A stretch of DNA of 64,000 nucleotides from Ruminococcus sp. (GTDB lineage: Bacteria > Bacillota > Clostridia > Oscillospirales > Ruminococcaceae), in the NCBI GenBank assembly GCA_017484095.1, contig JAFUTU010000059.1:1-64000 (forward strand), in the 5' to 3' direction. Positions 31,397-39,717 of this stretch are shown in pieces (position 1 is the first letter of the stretch; every line of letters starts with the position of its first letter). Below the pieces are notes generated by a model. The model made no database searches and was not told the origin of the DNA. It saw nothing but the letters and a program-made list of their open reading frames with translations. The translations under genes and the position numbers were made by a program.

Positions 31397-32179
31397 ATGT
31401 TAAGTGCAGCAAATATCAAGGGAAAGAATTTCAGCAGTGCAAAAAATGGGTTCGATCCCGATGAGATCAATGCATTTCTTTCTCAGGTGGCTAATGATTA
31501 TGCAGCTTTAGAGAAGCAGAATCAGGAGTACGCACAGAGAATAACAGAGCTTTCAGAGCAGGTTGAGGCTTATAAGAGTGATGAGGCTGCTATACAGCAG
31601 AGCCTTGTGGTAGCTCATAAGGAATCTGCCAAGATACTAGCTGATGCAAGGGCAGAGGCAAATACACTGGTCGAGTCTGCAAAGAGCGAGCAGACAAGAC
31701 TTGCAGAGCAGAGCGCTGCCGAGTGCGAGAGGATAGTTCTGGAGCACAAGCAGAGATGTGCTGAGCTGATACAGCAGAACACTGAGATCACCGAGAGAAA
31801 GATCGAGGAGATAAGGGCTAATTATGATGAAGAGCTTGAGGCTTATGAGAACCTTCAGGCTGAGGTGACATATTTCAAGGCAAATCTTACTGAGCTTTAC
31901 AACAAGCAGATAAGACTTGTTATGGAGCTGCCGACTATGACTCCCGAGGAGCTTGAGGATTTTGAGGCAGGTCTTGATGCTTACGATGATGAGTACTACG
32001 AGGAAGAGGAATATGAGGAGGCAGAGGAGCATGCCGAAGAGGAAGCGCCTGCTGCTTCTGAAAGTGCAGCTGATGCTGTGCCTGCTGAGGACATAGATAC
32101 TATCCTCAACACAGGCTCGTTCGACCCTGTGATACCGAAGAGCAATTTTGATGACCTTCAGTTCGGAAAGAACAACTAA
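31397..32179 (+). CDS. divIVA: DivIVA domain protein
   Basis: 260 residues, pole- and septum-binding coiled-coil protein. N-terminal membrane-binding and DivIVA motif (NIKGKNFSSAKNGFDPDEINAFL), coiled coils to about residue 180, then an acidic Glu-rich tail with a short conserved end. Ribosome site CGGAGGTA. Last gene of the sepF run, followed by a strong terminator. Confidence 0.94.
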   Translation: MLSAANIKGKNFSSAKNGFDPDEINAFLSQVANDYAALEKQNQEYAQRITELSEQVEAYKSDEAAIQQSLVVAHKESAKILADARAEANTLVESAKSEQTRLAEQSAAECERIVLEHKQRCAELIQQNTEITERKIEEIRANYDEELEAYENLQAEVTYFKANLTELYNKQIRLVMELPTMTPEELEDFEAGLDAYDDEYYEEEEYEEAEEHAEEEAPAASESAADAVPAEDIDTILNTGSFDPVIPKSNFDDLQFGKNN

Positions 32180-32188
32180 TAACGATAG

Positions 32189-32214
32189 AGGCTCTGTTAT
32201 GCAGAGCCTTTTTG
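32189..32214 (+). terminator. terminator after divIVA
   Basis: AGGCTCTG/CAGAGCCT with a 5-nt loop and TTTTTG. Confidence 0.9.
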
Positions 32215-32257
32215 CGGTCAAATAAGTATGGCTTTTGCCGTGCTACGGAGAGAGTTT

Positions 32258-32800
32258 ATGTTTTTTATTGCATTGGCAGCGATAGTGCTGTTGGCTGCGG
32301 CAGATCAGATAATAAAGTATGCCGTAGTGAAAAATATTCCGCTGGACAGTGAGCCGATAGAGGTAATAAAGATAGGCGGCAAAAAGATATTCAGCCTTGA
32401 CCACATAAGAAATTCGGGAGCTGCGTGGAGCATCATGCAGGGTAAGACGTGGTTTCTGGTGCTGTTGCCGATAGTTGTGTGCGCTTTTGCTGTATGGTAT
32501 ATGTACCGCATAAGGCGCGGCAGTAAGCTGGAGCTTTTCTCGATAGCGCTCATGGTGGCAGGCGGCATAGGTAATCTTATCGACAGGATAAGGATAAAAG
32601 AGGTAGTTGACTACATCAAGTTTGAGCCGATAAGCTTTCCGATATTTAATTTTGCGGATATCTGCGTGGTCATCGGTGCTATACTTTTCTGTATCTGTGC
32701 GCTGTTTTTAAGCAGTGATAAGGATAAGAAAATGACAGAAACTGTCAAAGAAGAGCAGCCTGATAAGGCGGTGAACGATGATGAAAAGTCTGAGGCTTGA
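32258..32800 (+). CDS. lspA: lipoprotein signal peptidase
   Basis: Signal peptidase II, 180 residues, four membrane helices. It cleaves prolipoproteins before the lipidated Cys. The catalytic aspartates sit in GGIGNLIDRI and FNFADICVV; RNSGAAWSI is the family asparagine motif. The C-terminal tail is long, charged and variable. The ATG at 32258 was chosen because GGAGAG lies just upstream and the helix follows at once; a frame start 30 nt earlier has no ribosome site. It overlaps rluD by 23 nt. Confidence 0.95.
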   Translation: MFFIALAAIVLLAAADQIIKYAVVKNIPLDSEPIEVIKIGGKKIFSLDHIRNSGAAWSIMQGKTWFLVLLPIVVCAFAVWYMYRIRRGSKLELFSIALMVAGGIGNLIDRIRIKEVVDYIKFEPISFPIFNFADICVVIGAILFCICALFLSSDKDKKMTETVKEEQPDKAVNDDEKSEA

Positions 32801-33689
32801 GGCGGATCAGGGCGGAGAAAGGCTTGATAAATTCATTGCCGAGAACTGTGAAGAGCTTACAAGATCAGCTGCGGCAGTGCTTATAGAAGATGGCTCGGTA
32901 ACGGTGTGCGGTGAGAAAAAGGCAAAGAATTATAAGCTAAGGGCAGGAGATACGATAGAAGTCGTTCTTCCCGAGCCAAAGGAGCTTGATGCCGTACCTC
33001 AGGACATACCGATAGAGATCGTCTATGAGGACGACTGCCTGCTGGTGGTGAATAAGCCCAAAGCAATGGTAGTTCACCCTGCGGCAGGAAACCCTGACGG
33101 AACGCTTGTGAATGCGCTGCTTTTTCACTGCAAGGGGAGACTGTCCTCCATTAACGGTGTTATAAGACCCGGTATAGTTCACAGGATAGATAAGAACACC
33201 AGCGGCCTGCTGATAGTTGCAAAGACTGATGATGCGCATAATCTTCTTGCAGAACAGATAAAAGAGCACAGCTTCACCAGAGAATATGAGGCGGTATGTG
33301 TCGGCAGGTTCAAAGAGGCAACGGGAATTATAGATGCGCCTATCGGCAGAAGCAAGTATGACCGCAAGAAAATGTGTGTGACGGAGTATAATTCCAGGCA
33401 CGCGGTAACTCATTATGAGACCGTGACAGAGCTTGGTAACTATTCGCATATGCGTTTCAGGCTGGAGACAGGAAGAACTCATCAGATAAGAGTTCACTGT
33501 GCATATATGGGGCACCCTGTGTACGGCGATGATGTTTACGGCAAGGCGGTAAAGGGGCTTGACGGGCAGTGCCTTCATGCCAAGAAGATAGGCTTTATAC
33601 ACCCGAAAAGCAAAGAGTATCTTGAGTTTGACAGCGAGCTTCCAGAGTATTTCGTGAAGGTGCTCAGAAGGCTCGGTGAAGAAATATAA
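32778..33689 (+). CDS. rluD: RluA-family pseudouridine synthase, RluD type
   Basis: 303 residues. N-terminal S4 domain (about 13-60), then the catalytic domain with NKPKAMVVHPA, the HRIDKNTSGLLIVAKTD motif carrying the catalytic Asp (about residue 138), and GRTHQIRVH. It modifies uridines in 23S rRNA. lspA-rluD adjacency, as here with overlap, is common in Firmicutes. A second, more diverged member is at 39.7 kb. Confidence 0.92.
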   Translation: MMKSLRLEADQGGERLDKFIAENCEELTRSAAAVLIEDGSVTVCGEKKAKNYKLRAGDTIEVVLPEPKELDAVPQDIPIEIVYEDDCLLVVNKPKAMVVHPAAGNPDGTLVNALLFHCKGRLSSINGVIRPGIVHRIDKNTSGLLIVAKTDDAHNLLAEQIKEHSFTREYEAVCVGRFKEATGIIDAPIGRSKYDRKKMCVTEYNSRHAVTHYETVTELGNYSHMRFRLETGRTHQIRVHCAYMGHPVYGDDVYGKAVKGLDGQCLHAKKIGFIHPKSKEYLEFDSELPEYFVKVLRRLGEEI

Positions 33690-33701
33690 AGTGTGGTATG
33701 A

Positions 33702-34538
33702 ATGAGTTTTGATATATCGAAAATACTTCTTATAACTGATATGGACGGAACGTTCCTGCCTGCCTCAAAGGTGCCGGGAAGCAGAACTATTAAGGCTGTG
33801 GAGAGGTTTCAGAGAGCAGGAGGAAGATTCTCGATAGCTACGGGCAGAGCTATCCAGGCGGCGAAACAGTATTTCGGTCTGGTCAGGGTAAATGCCCCGA
33901 TAATAATGTCAAACGGCGGAATGGTGTATGACATTAATGAGAAAAAGCAGATATATGATGTTTATCTGCCTCAGAATGCGCGCGAGATAACAAAAGAGAT
34001 ACTATCATCTCACCCGTGGGTAGGCTGTGAGGTGCTGGCGCTCGAAGAGGTATATGTGCCGCAGATGACGGATCTTGAAGAGGTACATAATCAGATATGT
34101 AAGGTGGTGCCGCTGCTTTGCTCTGTGGACGAGATCGGATCAAAGAACTGGTATAAGGTGCTGTTTGCACTGCCTCCCGAAAGAATGGGGGAGCTGATGT
34201 CCTTCGTCGAGGATAAAGGCTATAAAGGGGTCGATTTTGTGAGATCGAGCAAGGAGTATTATGAGATACTTCCGCAGGACATCTCAAAGGGAACTGCGCT
34301 GAATGTGATGCGTGAGCGCTGCGGTATGGAGGATATGTTCTTCATAGCGGCAGGGGATTATAATAATGATATCGAGCTTCTGCAGGCGGCTGATATGGCA
34401 GTGTGCCCATCAAATGCAGTGGACGATGTGAAAGCAGTATGCGATAAGGTGTATGAAGCATCGTGTGAGGAGGACTTTATCGCAGAGGTCATTGATGACA
34501 TTATGAACGGTAAAATACCTCAGGTGAGGTCAGAATAG
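33702..34538 (+). CDS. Cof-type HAD phosphatase
   Basis: 278 residues. HAD motifs: DMDGTFL (nucleophile Asp about 12), TGRA, the lysine of KGTALNV (about 203), and GDYNNDIELL (about 224-233). C2 cap domain of the Cof/YidA type, sugar-phosphate or nucleotide-like phosphatase with unknown substrate. Only 12 nt after rluD with a weak ribosome site, so probably translationally dependent on it. Confidence 0.9.
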   Translation: MSFDISKILLITDMDGTFLPASKVPGSRTIKAVERFQRAGGRFSIATGRAIQAAKQYFGLVRVNAPIIMSNGGMVYDINEKKQIYDVYLPQNAREITKEILSSHPWVGCEVLALEEVYVPQMTDLEEVHNQICKVVPLLCSVDEIGSKNWYKVLFALPPERMGELMSFVEDKGYKGVDFVRSSKEYYEILPQDISKGTALNVMRERCGMEDMFFIAAGDYNNDIELLQAADMAVCPSNAVDDVKAVCDKVYEASCEEDFIAEVIDDIMNGKIPQVRSE

Positions 34539-34561
34539 AAAAACAAACGGAGGTCATAACT

Positions 34562-35401
34562 ATGGACGAAACTTTAAAAAAGCAGCTTGAAATAACTGCA
34601 ACGAAGATCCGTCTCGGGATCATTGAGGGCGTGTTCAATGCAAAGTCAGGTCACCCTGGTGGGTCGCTCTCGATAGCTGATCTGATGACATATCTTTATT
34701 TTGCAAAGATGAATGTTTACCCCGACAAGCCCGATGAGCCGCAGAGAGACAGATTGGTGCTTTCAAAGGGTCATACTGCACCTGCTCTGTATTCTACACT
34801 GGCTGAGAAAGGCTTTTTCCCGAAGGAGGAGCTAAAGAGCCTCAGACATATAGGTGCGCTTTTACAGGGTCACCCCTGCATAACTATCCCGGGTGTTGAT
34901 ATGTCCTCAGGTTCTCTCGGACAGGGAATATCTGTTGCCTGCGGAATGGCACTTTCGGGCAAGCTTTCAAACGACACCTACAAGGTCTACACAGTTCTCG
35001 GTGACGGTGAGATCGAAGAGGGTCAGGTTTGGGAGGCTGCAATGTTTGCGGCACACTATAAGCTCGATAACCTTGTTGCGGTAGTTGATAATAACGGTTT
35101 GCAGATAGACGGAAAGATAGAGGACGTTATGTCTCCGTATCCAATCGTTGAGAAGTTTGAGGCATTCGGTTGGCACGCTATCACCTGTGATGCTCATGAC
35201 TTTGATTCTATCGAGGCTGCATTCGATGAGGCTGAGAAGATCAGCGGTCAGCCCGTTGTTATCGTTCAGAAGAGCATTAAGGGCAAGGGCGTTTCATATA
35301 TGGAGAATAATGTTTCCTGGCACGGTGCAGCACCGAACAAGGAGCAGTACGATCAGGCTGTTGCTGAGCTGACAGCGCATCTTAAAGAGCTGGAGGGTTA
35401 A
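34562..35401 (+). CDS. tktN: transketolase, N-terminal subunit
   Basis: 279 residues: the TPP-binding half of a split transketolase. SGHPGGSLS (about 28-36), SKGHTAPALYS, SLGQGISVACGMA and the TPP motif GDGEIEEGQVWEAAMFAAHYKLDN (starts about residue 150). With the next gene it forms the pentose-phosphate enzyme that moves two-carbon units. Ribosome site CGGAGGTC. Split transketolases are common in clostridia. Confidence 0.95.
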   Translation: MDETLKKQLEITATKIRLGIIEGVFNAKSGHPGGSLSIADLMTYLYFAKMNVYPDKPDEPQRDRLVLSKGHTAPALYSTLAEKGFFPKEELKSLRHIGALLQGHPCITIPGVDMSSGSLGQGISVACGMALSGKLSNDTYKVYTVLGDGEIEEGQVWEAAMFAAHYKLDNLVAVVDNNGLQIDGKIEDVMSPYPIVEKFEAFGWHAITCDAHDFDSIEAAFDEAEKISGQPVVIVQKSIKGKGVSYMENNVSWHGAAPNKEQYDQAVAELTAHLKELEG

Positions 35402-35405
35402 GACT

Positions 35406-36350
35406 ATGGCAGATTTACAGAAGAAAGCTACAAGAGAAAGCTATGGCGAGGCTCTTGCAGAGCTTGGCGAGAAGTACGATAATCTTTATGTTTTTGATGC
35501 AGACCTTGCTGCTGCTACAAAGACAGGTATATTCAAGAAAAAGTTCCCGGAGAGACATTTTGACTGCGGAATAGCAGAGTCTAACATGATGGGCGTTGCA
35601 GCAGGAATGGCAGCAACAGGTAAGATACCGTTCGCATCGACGTTTGCGATGTTTGCCGCAGGAAGAGCTTTTGAGCAGGTTAGAAATTCTATCGGATATC
35701 CTCACCTGAATGTTAAGATAGGTGCAACACACGCAGGAATATCTGTCGGTGAGGACGGCGCTACTCATCAGTGCAATGAGGATATAGCTCTTATGAGAAC
35801 GATCCCAGGCATGGTAGTTATTAATCCTGCCGATGATGTTGAGGCTAAGGCTGCTGTTGAGGCGGCTGTAAAGTACGAAGGCCCCGTTTATATGAGGTTC
35901 GGCAGACTTGCTGCTCCGATCTTCAATGATCCTGCTACCTATAAGTTTGAGATAGGCAAGGGAATAACTCTCAGAGACGGCAAGGATATAACTATCGTTG
36001 CTACAGGTCTTATGGTATATGAGGCTATTCAGGCAGCCGAGACACTTGCAGCAGAGGGCATCGACGCAGGCGTTATAAATATCCACACCATCAAGCCGAT
36101 AGATGAAGAGCTTATCGCTGCTGCCGCTGCAAAGACAGGTCTTCTCCTCACAGTTGAGGAGCACAGCGTTATCGGAGGTCTCGGTTCCGCAGTTGCTGAC
36201 GTGCTGGCATCTAAGCAACCCGCAAAACTCGTCAAGATCGGCGTGAACGATGAGTTCGGCCACTCAGGTCCTGCTGTTGAGCTTCTCAAACAGTACGGTC
36301 TCTGCGCCGAGAACATCGTCGCTAAGGCTAAAGCCGCTCTTGGTAAATAA
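35406..36350 (+). CDS. tktC: transketolase, C-terminal subunit
   Basis: 314 residues: pyrimidine-binding and C-terminal domains. FDCGIAESNMMGVAAGMA contains the cofactor Glu; THAGISVGEDGATHQ forms the substrate site. Starts 4 nt after tktN, so the halves are made together. Just after the stop codon lies the inverted-repeat element that separates it from the convergent malic-enzyme operon. Confidence 0.95.
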   Translation: MADLQKKATRESYGEALAELGEKYDNLYVFDADLAAATKTGIFKKKFPERHFDCGIAESNMMGVAAGMAATGKIPFASTFAMFAAGRAFEQVRNSIGYPHLNVKIGATHAGISVGEDGATHQCNEDIALMRTIPGMVVINPADDVEAKAAVEAAVKYEGPVYMRFGRLAAPIFNDPATYKFEIGKGITLRDGKDITIVATGLMVYEAIQAAETLAAEGIDAGVINIHTIKPIDEELIAAAAAKTGLLLTVEEHSVIGGLGSAVADVLASKQPAKLVKIGVNDEFGHSGPAVELLKQYGLCAENIVAKAKAALGK

Positions 36351-36351
36351 G

Positions 36352-36601
36352 TGCGTAATTATTGAGGGAAACCCTTTTGAAAAAGGGTTATCCCTCAAAC
36401 TCCCTTCCTAAAACTTATAATAATTTTTTGCAAAGGGATAACACGTTTTTATAAAAAAAAGAAAAAGGAGAAAGATCATTTCGGTCTTTCTCCTTATATT
36501 TATCCCTTTGCAAAAAATCGCTAAAAGTCTTTGGAAAGGGGGGCTCGGGGGAATAACCTTTCTTCAGAAAGGTTTTCCACCGATAGCTGCGTAATTACTG
36601 A
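36352..36601. mobile_element. inverted-repeat element (MITE-like), about 222 bp, with flanking direct repeats
   Basis: Arms 36364-36441 and 36499-36581 are inverted copies of each other, about 75 percent alike, and identical over the inner ATTTTTTGCAAAGGGATAA. Each arm has its own small hairpin (AACCCTTTT.../AACCTTTC...). The centre holds a hairpin AAGGAGAAAGA/TCTTTCTCCTT. Outside, TGCGTAATTATTGA (36352-36365) and TGCGTAATTACTGA (36588-36601) repeat directly with one mismatch, like a target duplication. It has no ORF and may serve as terminator for both neighbours. Confidence 0.6.
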
Positions 36602-36846
36602 CTAAGCGTGGTTTTCAGCGCTTTAGCGAGCTGATCGGGGCAGGAGGTACCTCTGCCTTTGCAGTCGATATTCTCCAGCTTTTCGATCACGTCGTGAACG
36701 TCCATACCTTCGCAGAGCTTGGCCACACCCTGAGTGTTTCCGTGGCAGCCGCCGATAAACTGAACGCTTTTAATGATATCGCCGTCAAGCTCGATATCTA
36801 TTTGTCTTGAACAGACGCCCTTAGGCGTGTAGGTTATTTTTTTCAT
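36595..36846 (-). CDS. TSCPD domain protein (TIGR03905 type)
   Basis: 83 residues. Three cysteine sites: GVCSRQIDIEL, FIGGCHGNTQG and the name-giving TSCPDQLAKAL. The domain also occurs at the end of some ribonucleotide reductases and is presumed to bind metal or nucleic acid; the function of the stand-alone form is unknown. It overlaps the malic-enzyme gene by 4 nt (ATGA). The stop codon lies in the right-hand direct repeat of the inverted-repeat element. Confidence 0.88.
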   Translation of the reverse strand: MKKITYTPKGVCSRQIDIELDGDIIKSVQFIGGCHGNTQGVAKLCEGMDVHDVIEKLENIDCKGRGTSCPDQLAKALKTTLSQ

Positions 36847-38015
36847 ATTCTTGCAACTCCTGACTTTCTTGCTGCCTCGGCAACGGCTTCGGCGACCTTG
36901 ATCGAAACGTTTCTGTCAAATGCGTTCGGAAGGATGAAATCAACGTTCAGCTGCTCGTCCGATACGCAGGCAGCGATAGCGTGTGCTGCTGCGAGCTTCA
37001 TATCCTCATTAATATCGGAGGCTCTGACTGCGAGCGCGCCCTTGAATATCCCGGGAAATGCGACTACATTATTTATCTGGTTCGGGAAGTCGGACCTTCC
37101 TGTTCCTACTATGTAAGCGCCTGCGTCTTTAGCAACATCGGGCATTATCTCCGGCACAGGGTTTGACATTGCGAAAATAAAGGGTTTTTCGTTCATGCTC
37201 TTTATCATATCTGCGGTAACGAGGTCTGGCTTTGAAACGCCTACGAACACATCGGCTCCCTTCATTGCATCAGCGAGGCCGCCTCTGAGGTGCTCACGGT
37301 TTGTGATCTTTGCCATTTCAGCCTGAGCGGGGTTCTTAATGTCGTCACCATCACATATTATGCCCTTTGAGTTCAGCATTATGATATCCTTAACGCCGAG
37401 ATTTAGCAGGAATTTAGCTATAGCGCAGCCTGCGGCACCTGCACCGCTCATAACTACTTTCAGATCTCCTATCTTCCTGCCTGTAAGCTTGCAGGCATTG
37501 AGCATTGCGGCACCCACAACTATTGCTGTTCCGTGCTGGTCATCATGAAAGACAGGTATGTCAACTCTTTCTTTTAGCTTAGCCTCTATTTCAAAGCATC
37601 TCGGTGCAGCAATGTCTTCAAGATTTATACCGCCGAAGCTGCCTGAGATAAGCGCAATAGTGTCAACAATGGTGTCAACATCATTAGAGTCTATACAGAG
37701 AGGGAATGCGTCAACATCTGCAAATGCCTTGAAGAGCGCACACTTGCCCTCCATAACGGGCATACCTGCAAGACCTCCGATATCACCCAGACCAAGCACA
37801 GCGGATCCGTCTGTAATCACTGCAACAAGGTTCGATCTTCTTGTAAGCTCATAGGAAAGATCGGGATCCTTCTGTATCTCTAAGCATGGCTGAGCTACGC
37901 CGGGAGTATAGGCTAAGGTCAGGTCTTTGGCGTTTTCGATCTTTGTTCTCGTGCAGACTTCGATCTTGCCTTTCCATTCCTTATGCTTCTGTAAAGATTC
38001 TTCCATTACATTCAT
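36843..38015 (-). CDS. NAD-dependent malic enzyme
   Basis: 390 residues, short bacterial form. Oxidative decarboxylation of malate to pyruvate. LAYTPGVAQPCLEI near the N-terminus, ITDGSAVLGLGDIG, the metal-binding FHDDQHGTAIVVGAA, and the Rossmann loop VVMSGAGAAGCAIAKFLL (about 183-200). The ATG at 38015 follows GAAAGGATG; a longer frame has no ribosome site. Transcribed from repeat copy D, together with the TSCPD gene. Confidence 0.93.
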   Translation of the reverse strand: MNVMEESLQKHKEWKGKIEVCTRTKIENAKDLTLAYTPGVAQPCLEIQKDPDLSYELTRRSNLVAVITDGSAVLGLGDIGGLAGMPVMEGKCALFKAFADVDAFPLCIDSNDVDTIVDTIALISGSFGGINLEDIAAPRCFEIEAKLKERVDIPVFHDDQHGTAIVVGAAMLNACKLTGRKIGDLKVVMSGAGAAGCAIAKFLLNLGVKDIIMLNSKGIICDGDDIKNPAQAEMAKITNREHLRGGLADAMKGADVFVGVSKPDLVTADMIKSMNEKPFIFAMSNPVPEIMPDVAKDAGAYIVGTGRSDFPNQINNVVAFPGIFKGALAVRASDINEDMKLAAAHAIAACVSDEQLNVDFILPNAFDRNVSIKVAEAVAEAARKSGVARI

Positions 38016-38055
38016 TTTTATTACATCCTTTCGGTTTGATGATAAGTACTTAATC

Positions 38056-38084
38056 AGTATATCACATAATCTCAAAAATGTAAA
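38056..38084 (-). promoter_or_regulatory. promoter of the malic-enzyme transcript (inside repeat copy D)
   Basis: TTTACA (38079-38084), 17-bp spacer, TATACT (38056-38061). Confidence 0.85.
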
Positions 38085-38144
38085 GGCGCGTGTGCAAAAA
38101 ATATTATCATTCGGTGTTATGCGCGATGTTCAGCCGTGCGGCGG
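38056..38144 (-). repeat. promoter-bearing intergenic repeat, copy D
   Basis: On the minus strand: core GCCCGCCGCACGGCTG...ACATC (38123-38144), AT-rich spacer ending TATTTTTTGCACACGCG, then the CTTTACA promoter. It has the same order and spacing as copies A and B. Confidence 0.75.
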
Positions 38145-38151
38145 GCAAAAA

Positions 38152-38189
38152 AGTAAAGTGCTTACCATCAGGCAGGCACTTTGCTTTTT
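38152..38189 (-). terminator. terminator-like hairpin made from a diverged repeat core (D2)
   Basis: Minus strand AAAGTGC...GCACTTT followed by ACTTTTTT, about 100 nt past the glutaredoxin gene. On the plus strand the hairpin reads AAGTGCTTACC...GGCAGGCAC, resembling the core of the promoter-bearing repeat. Confidence 0.6.
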
Positions 38190-38296
38190 AAAAACTTAAT
38201 TTGATAACACAGCTTAAACTATTGATATACTGCTTCCTTGTTCGGATGCATATATAGGCTTTTTTACAGAAACAGCGGAATTCAGGTGAGTTTTGC

Positions 38297-38536
38297 TTAC
38301 TCCTGCGGGTGTGCCTTGAGCCATTCAATAATGTCAAGGCTCTCATACATAGGCTTGCCGTCTATAAACAGGCACGGCACCTGTTCCTTACCGCCGTTTT
38401 CGATAAGATATCTGCGGTCGGCTTCGTTTTTTCTTGTATCATGCAGGGTTATGTCCGTTCTGCCGCTCTCTTCAATATAGGTAAGAACTCTACGGCAGTA
38501 GGGACAGGTATCGAATTTGTACAGATCAAGTTTCAT
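38297..38536 (-). CDS. glutaredoxin-like protein
   Basis: 79 residues with a thioredoxin fold. Redox motif CPYC near the N-terminus (DTCPYCRRV, about residues 9-17), cis-Pro in QVPCLFIDG (about 52-60) and the C-terminal helix typical of glutaredoxins and GST N-domains (YESLDIIEWLKAH). Likely dithiol exchange or reductase cofactor. AAGGAGG ribosome site. Stands alone between two repeat cores. Confidence 0.9.
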   Translation of the reverse strand: MKLDLYKFDTCPYCRRVLTYIEESGRTDITLHDTRKNEADRRYLIENGGKEQVPCLFIDGKPMYESLDIIEWLKAHPQE

Positions 38537-38559
38537 ATTATACCTCCTTGGTTTTTATA

Positions 38560-38577
38560 AAAGTCCGCAAGGCGAAC
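38560..38577 (-). promoter_or_regulatory. leader hairpin of the glutaredoxin gene
   Basis: GTTCGC (38572-38577) and GCGGAC (38563-38568) form a 6-bp stem followed by TTTTAT, 9 nt before the AAGGAGG. A TATAAT lies 4 nt upstream of the hairpin (38578-38583). Weak attenuator candidate or mRNA 5'-end protector. Confidence 0.35.
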
Positions 38578-38637
38578 ATTATAGTGTTTGCTTTTATTCT
38601 GCCTGTTTACTCAGTGCTTGCAAAAGGCTGTATTTAT

Positions 38638-38670
38638 AAACTAAGTGCCCGCCATGCGGCAGGCACGTTC
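38638..38670 (-). terminator. terminator after the PHP gene, made from a repeat-core-like sequence (E)
   Basis: Minus strand GTGCCTGCC-GCAT-GGCGGGCAC then TTAGTTTATAAA, 12 nt after the stop codon. On the plus strand AAGTGCCCGCCATGCGGCAGG (21 nt from 38643) resembles the repeat core. Confidence 0.7.
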
Positions 38671-38677
38671 ATATATT

Positions 38678-39544
38678 TTACTGAGCGCTCGATGTGTTTT
38701 TTGCCTTCTGAGAATTCTGATGAATGAGCTTGTTTATCTTTTCAAGGTTTTCTTCATCGGTAGTATAGCTGCCTATGTGAGTCATAGTGCTGTTATACAG
38801 ACCGTGGAAATCAGAACCGCCGGTAACGATGAGATCGTTCTCTTTGGCAAGTTGAACAAGCGCCTCCTGCTGGATAGGCGTTGCAGAGTGGTGATAGCAC
38901 TCAATGCCGTCCATCTTGCCTGCGGCTATAAGCTCCTTAAGCAGCTCAACATTATTGAACATATAGGGGTGAGCCATTACGGCAATTCCCTTAGATGAGT
39001 GTATAAGATCACACACGAAATTAACATCGGGGTATTCTCTCGTAACAAGGCACTCACCTCTGGGATATGCGAACAGCTTTTCATTGACTGAGCCGTAAAG
39101 CTCGGTCGCATAGCCGTAATTTACCAATGCCCTCATGATATGCTGCTTGTAAATGCTCTTTGAACCCTTTGTATATTTTAAAAATGCCTCCTGAGGGATA
39201 GGATATCTCTTCATTACTTTTTCGATCATATCCTTTGCGCACTGAGTCCTGATCTGGCAGGATTTCAGGCAAAGTCCCTCTAATCTGTCAGGCTTTTGCG
39301 GAGCATAGCAAAGTATATGCACCTTGGTGTTCCTTTTCTTATCCCACGCGGATAGCTCTACCGCAGGTATTACCTTAACACCGTATCTCTCTGCCAATAT
39401 CTGAGATCTGCTCTGCGATGAAAGTGTGTCATGATCCGTTATAGCAAGGTAATCAAGTCCCATTCTCTTTGCCTGAGCTATTACCTCTTCGATACCAAAA
39501 GAACCGTCAGACAGTGTAGTATGAACATGAAGATCGCCGTTCAT
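38678..39544 (-). CDS. PHP domain metal-dependent phosphoesterase
   Basis: 288 residues. PHP metal-site motifs: DLHVHTTLSDG (about 5-15), AITDHDTLSS (about 38-47), AVMAHPYMF (about 175-183) and TGGSDFHGLY near the C-terminus. Relatives dephosphorylate nucleotide 3',5'-bisphosphates or short oligonucleotides; the substrate here is open. The ATG at 39544 follows CAGGAGG; a longer upstream frame runs through the leader hairpin and promoter and is not used. Confidence 0.9.
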   Translation of the reverse strand: MNGDLHVHTTLSDGSFGIEEVIAQAKRMGLDYLAITDHDTLSSQSRSQILAERYGVKVIPAVELSAWDKKRNTKVHILCYAPQKPDRLEGLCLKSCQIRTQCAKDMIEKVMKRYPIPQEAFLKYTKGSKSIYKQHIMRALVNYGYATELYGSVNEKLFAYPRGECLVTREYPDVNFVCDLIHSSKGIAVMAHPYMFNNVELLKELIAAGKMDGIECYHHSATPIQQEALVQLAKENDLIVTGGSDFHGLYNSTMTHIGSYTTDEENLEKINKLIHQNSQKAKNTSSAQ

Positions 39545-39559
39545 AAATAGTTCCTCCTG

Positions 39560-39582
39560 AAAAAGCTGCGCCGCTTGGCGCA
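39560..39582 (-). promoter_or_regulatory. terminator-like hairpin in the PHP gene leader
   Basis: TGCGCC-AAGC-GGCGCA (39567-39582) followed by GCTTTTT, only a few nt before the ribosome site. Attenuator or stabiliser. Confidence 0.4.
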
Positions 39583-39596
39583 CAAATCTAGCAATA

Positions 39597-39625
39597 ATTA
39601 TACCACGGAGAAATAATTTTTGCAA
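39597..39625 (-). promoter_or_regulatory. promoter of the PHP gene
   Basis: TTGCAA (39620-39625), 17-bp spacer, TATAAT (39597-39602). Confidence 0.75.
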
Positions 39626-39717
39626 GCGTATTTTTACATTATATTCCTTTTTTCGACACTATACGATAATATTTGTGCAGTCAAACAAATCTTTATTTGA
39701 AAGTTAGTACAACTTGC

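Noticed and set aside
32937..33602. 221-codon antisense frame within rluD
   Set aside because: Composition is that of a shadow frame; no start signals; the sense frame carries all RluD motifs.
35415..36263. Long open frame (282 codons) antisense to tktC
   Set aside because: It mirrors tktC exactly, has no ribosome site, is rich in Cys/Leu/Ser as expected for a reversed A/G-rich gene, and tktC itself is clearly functional.
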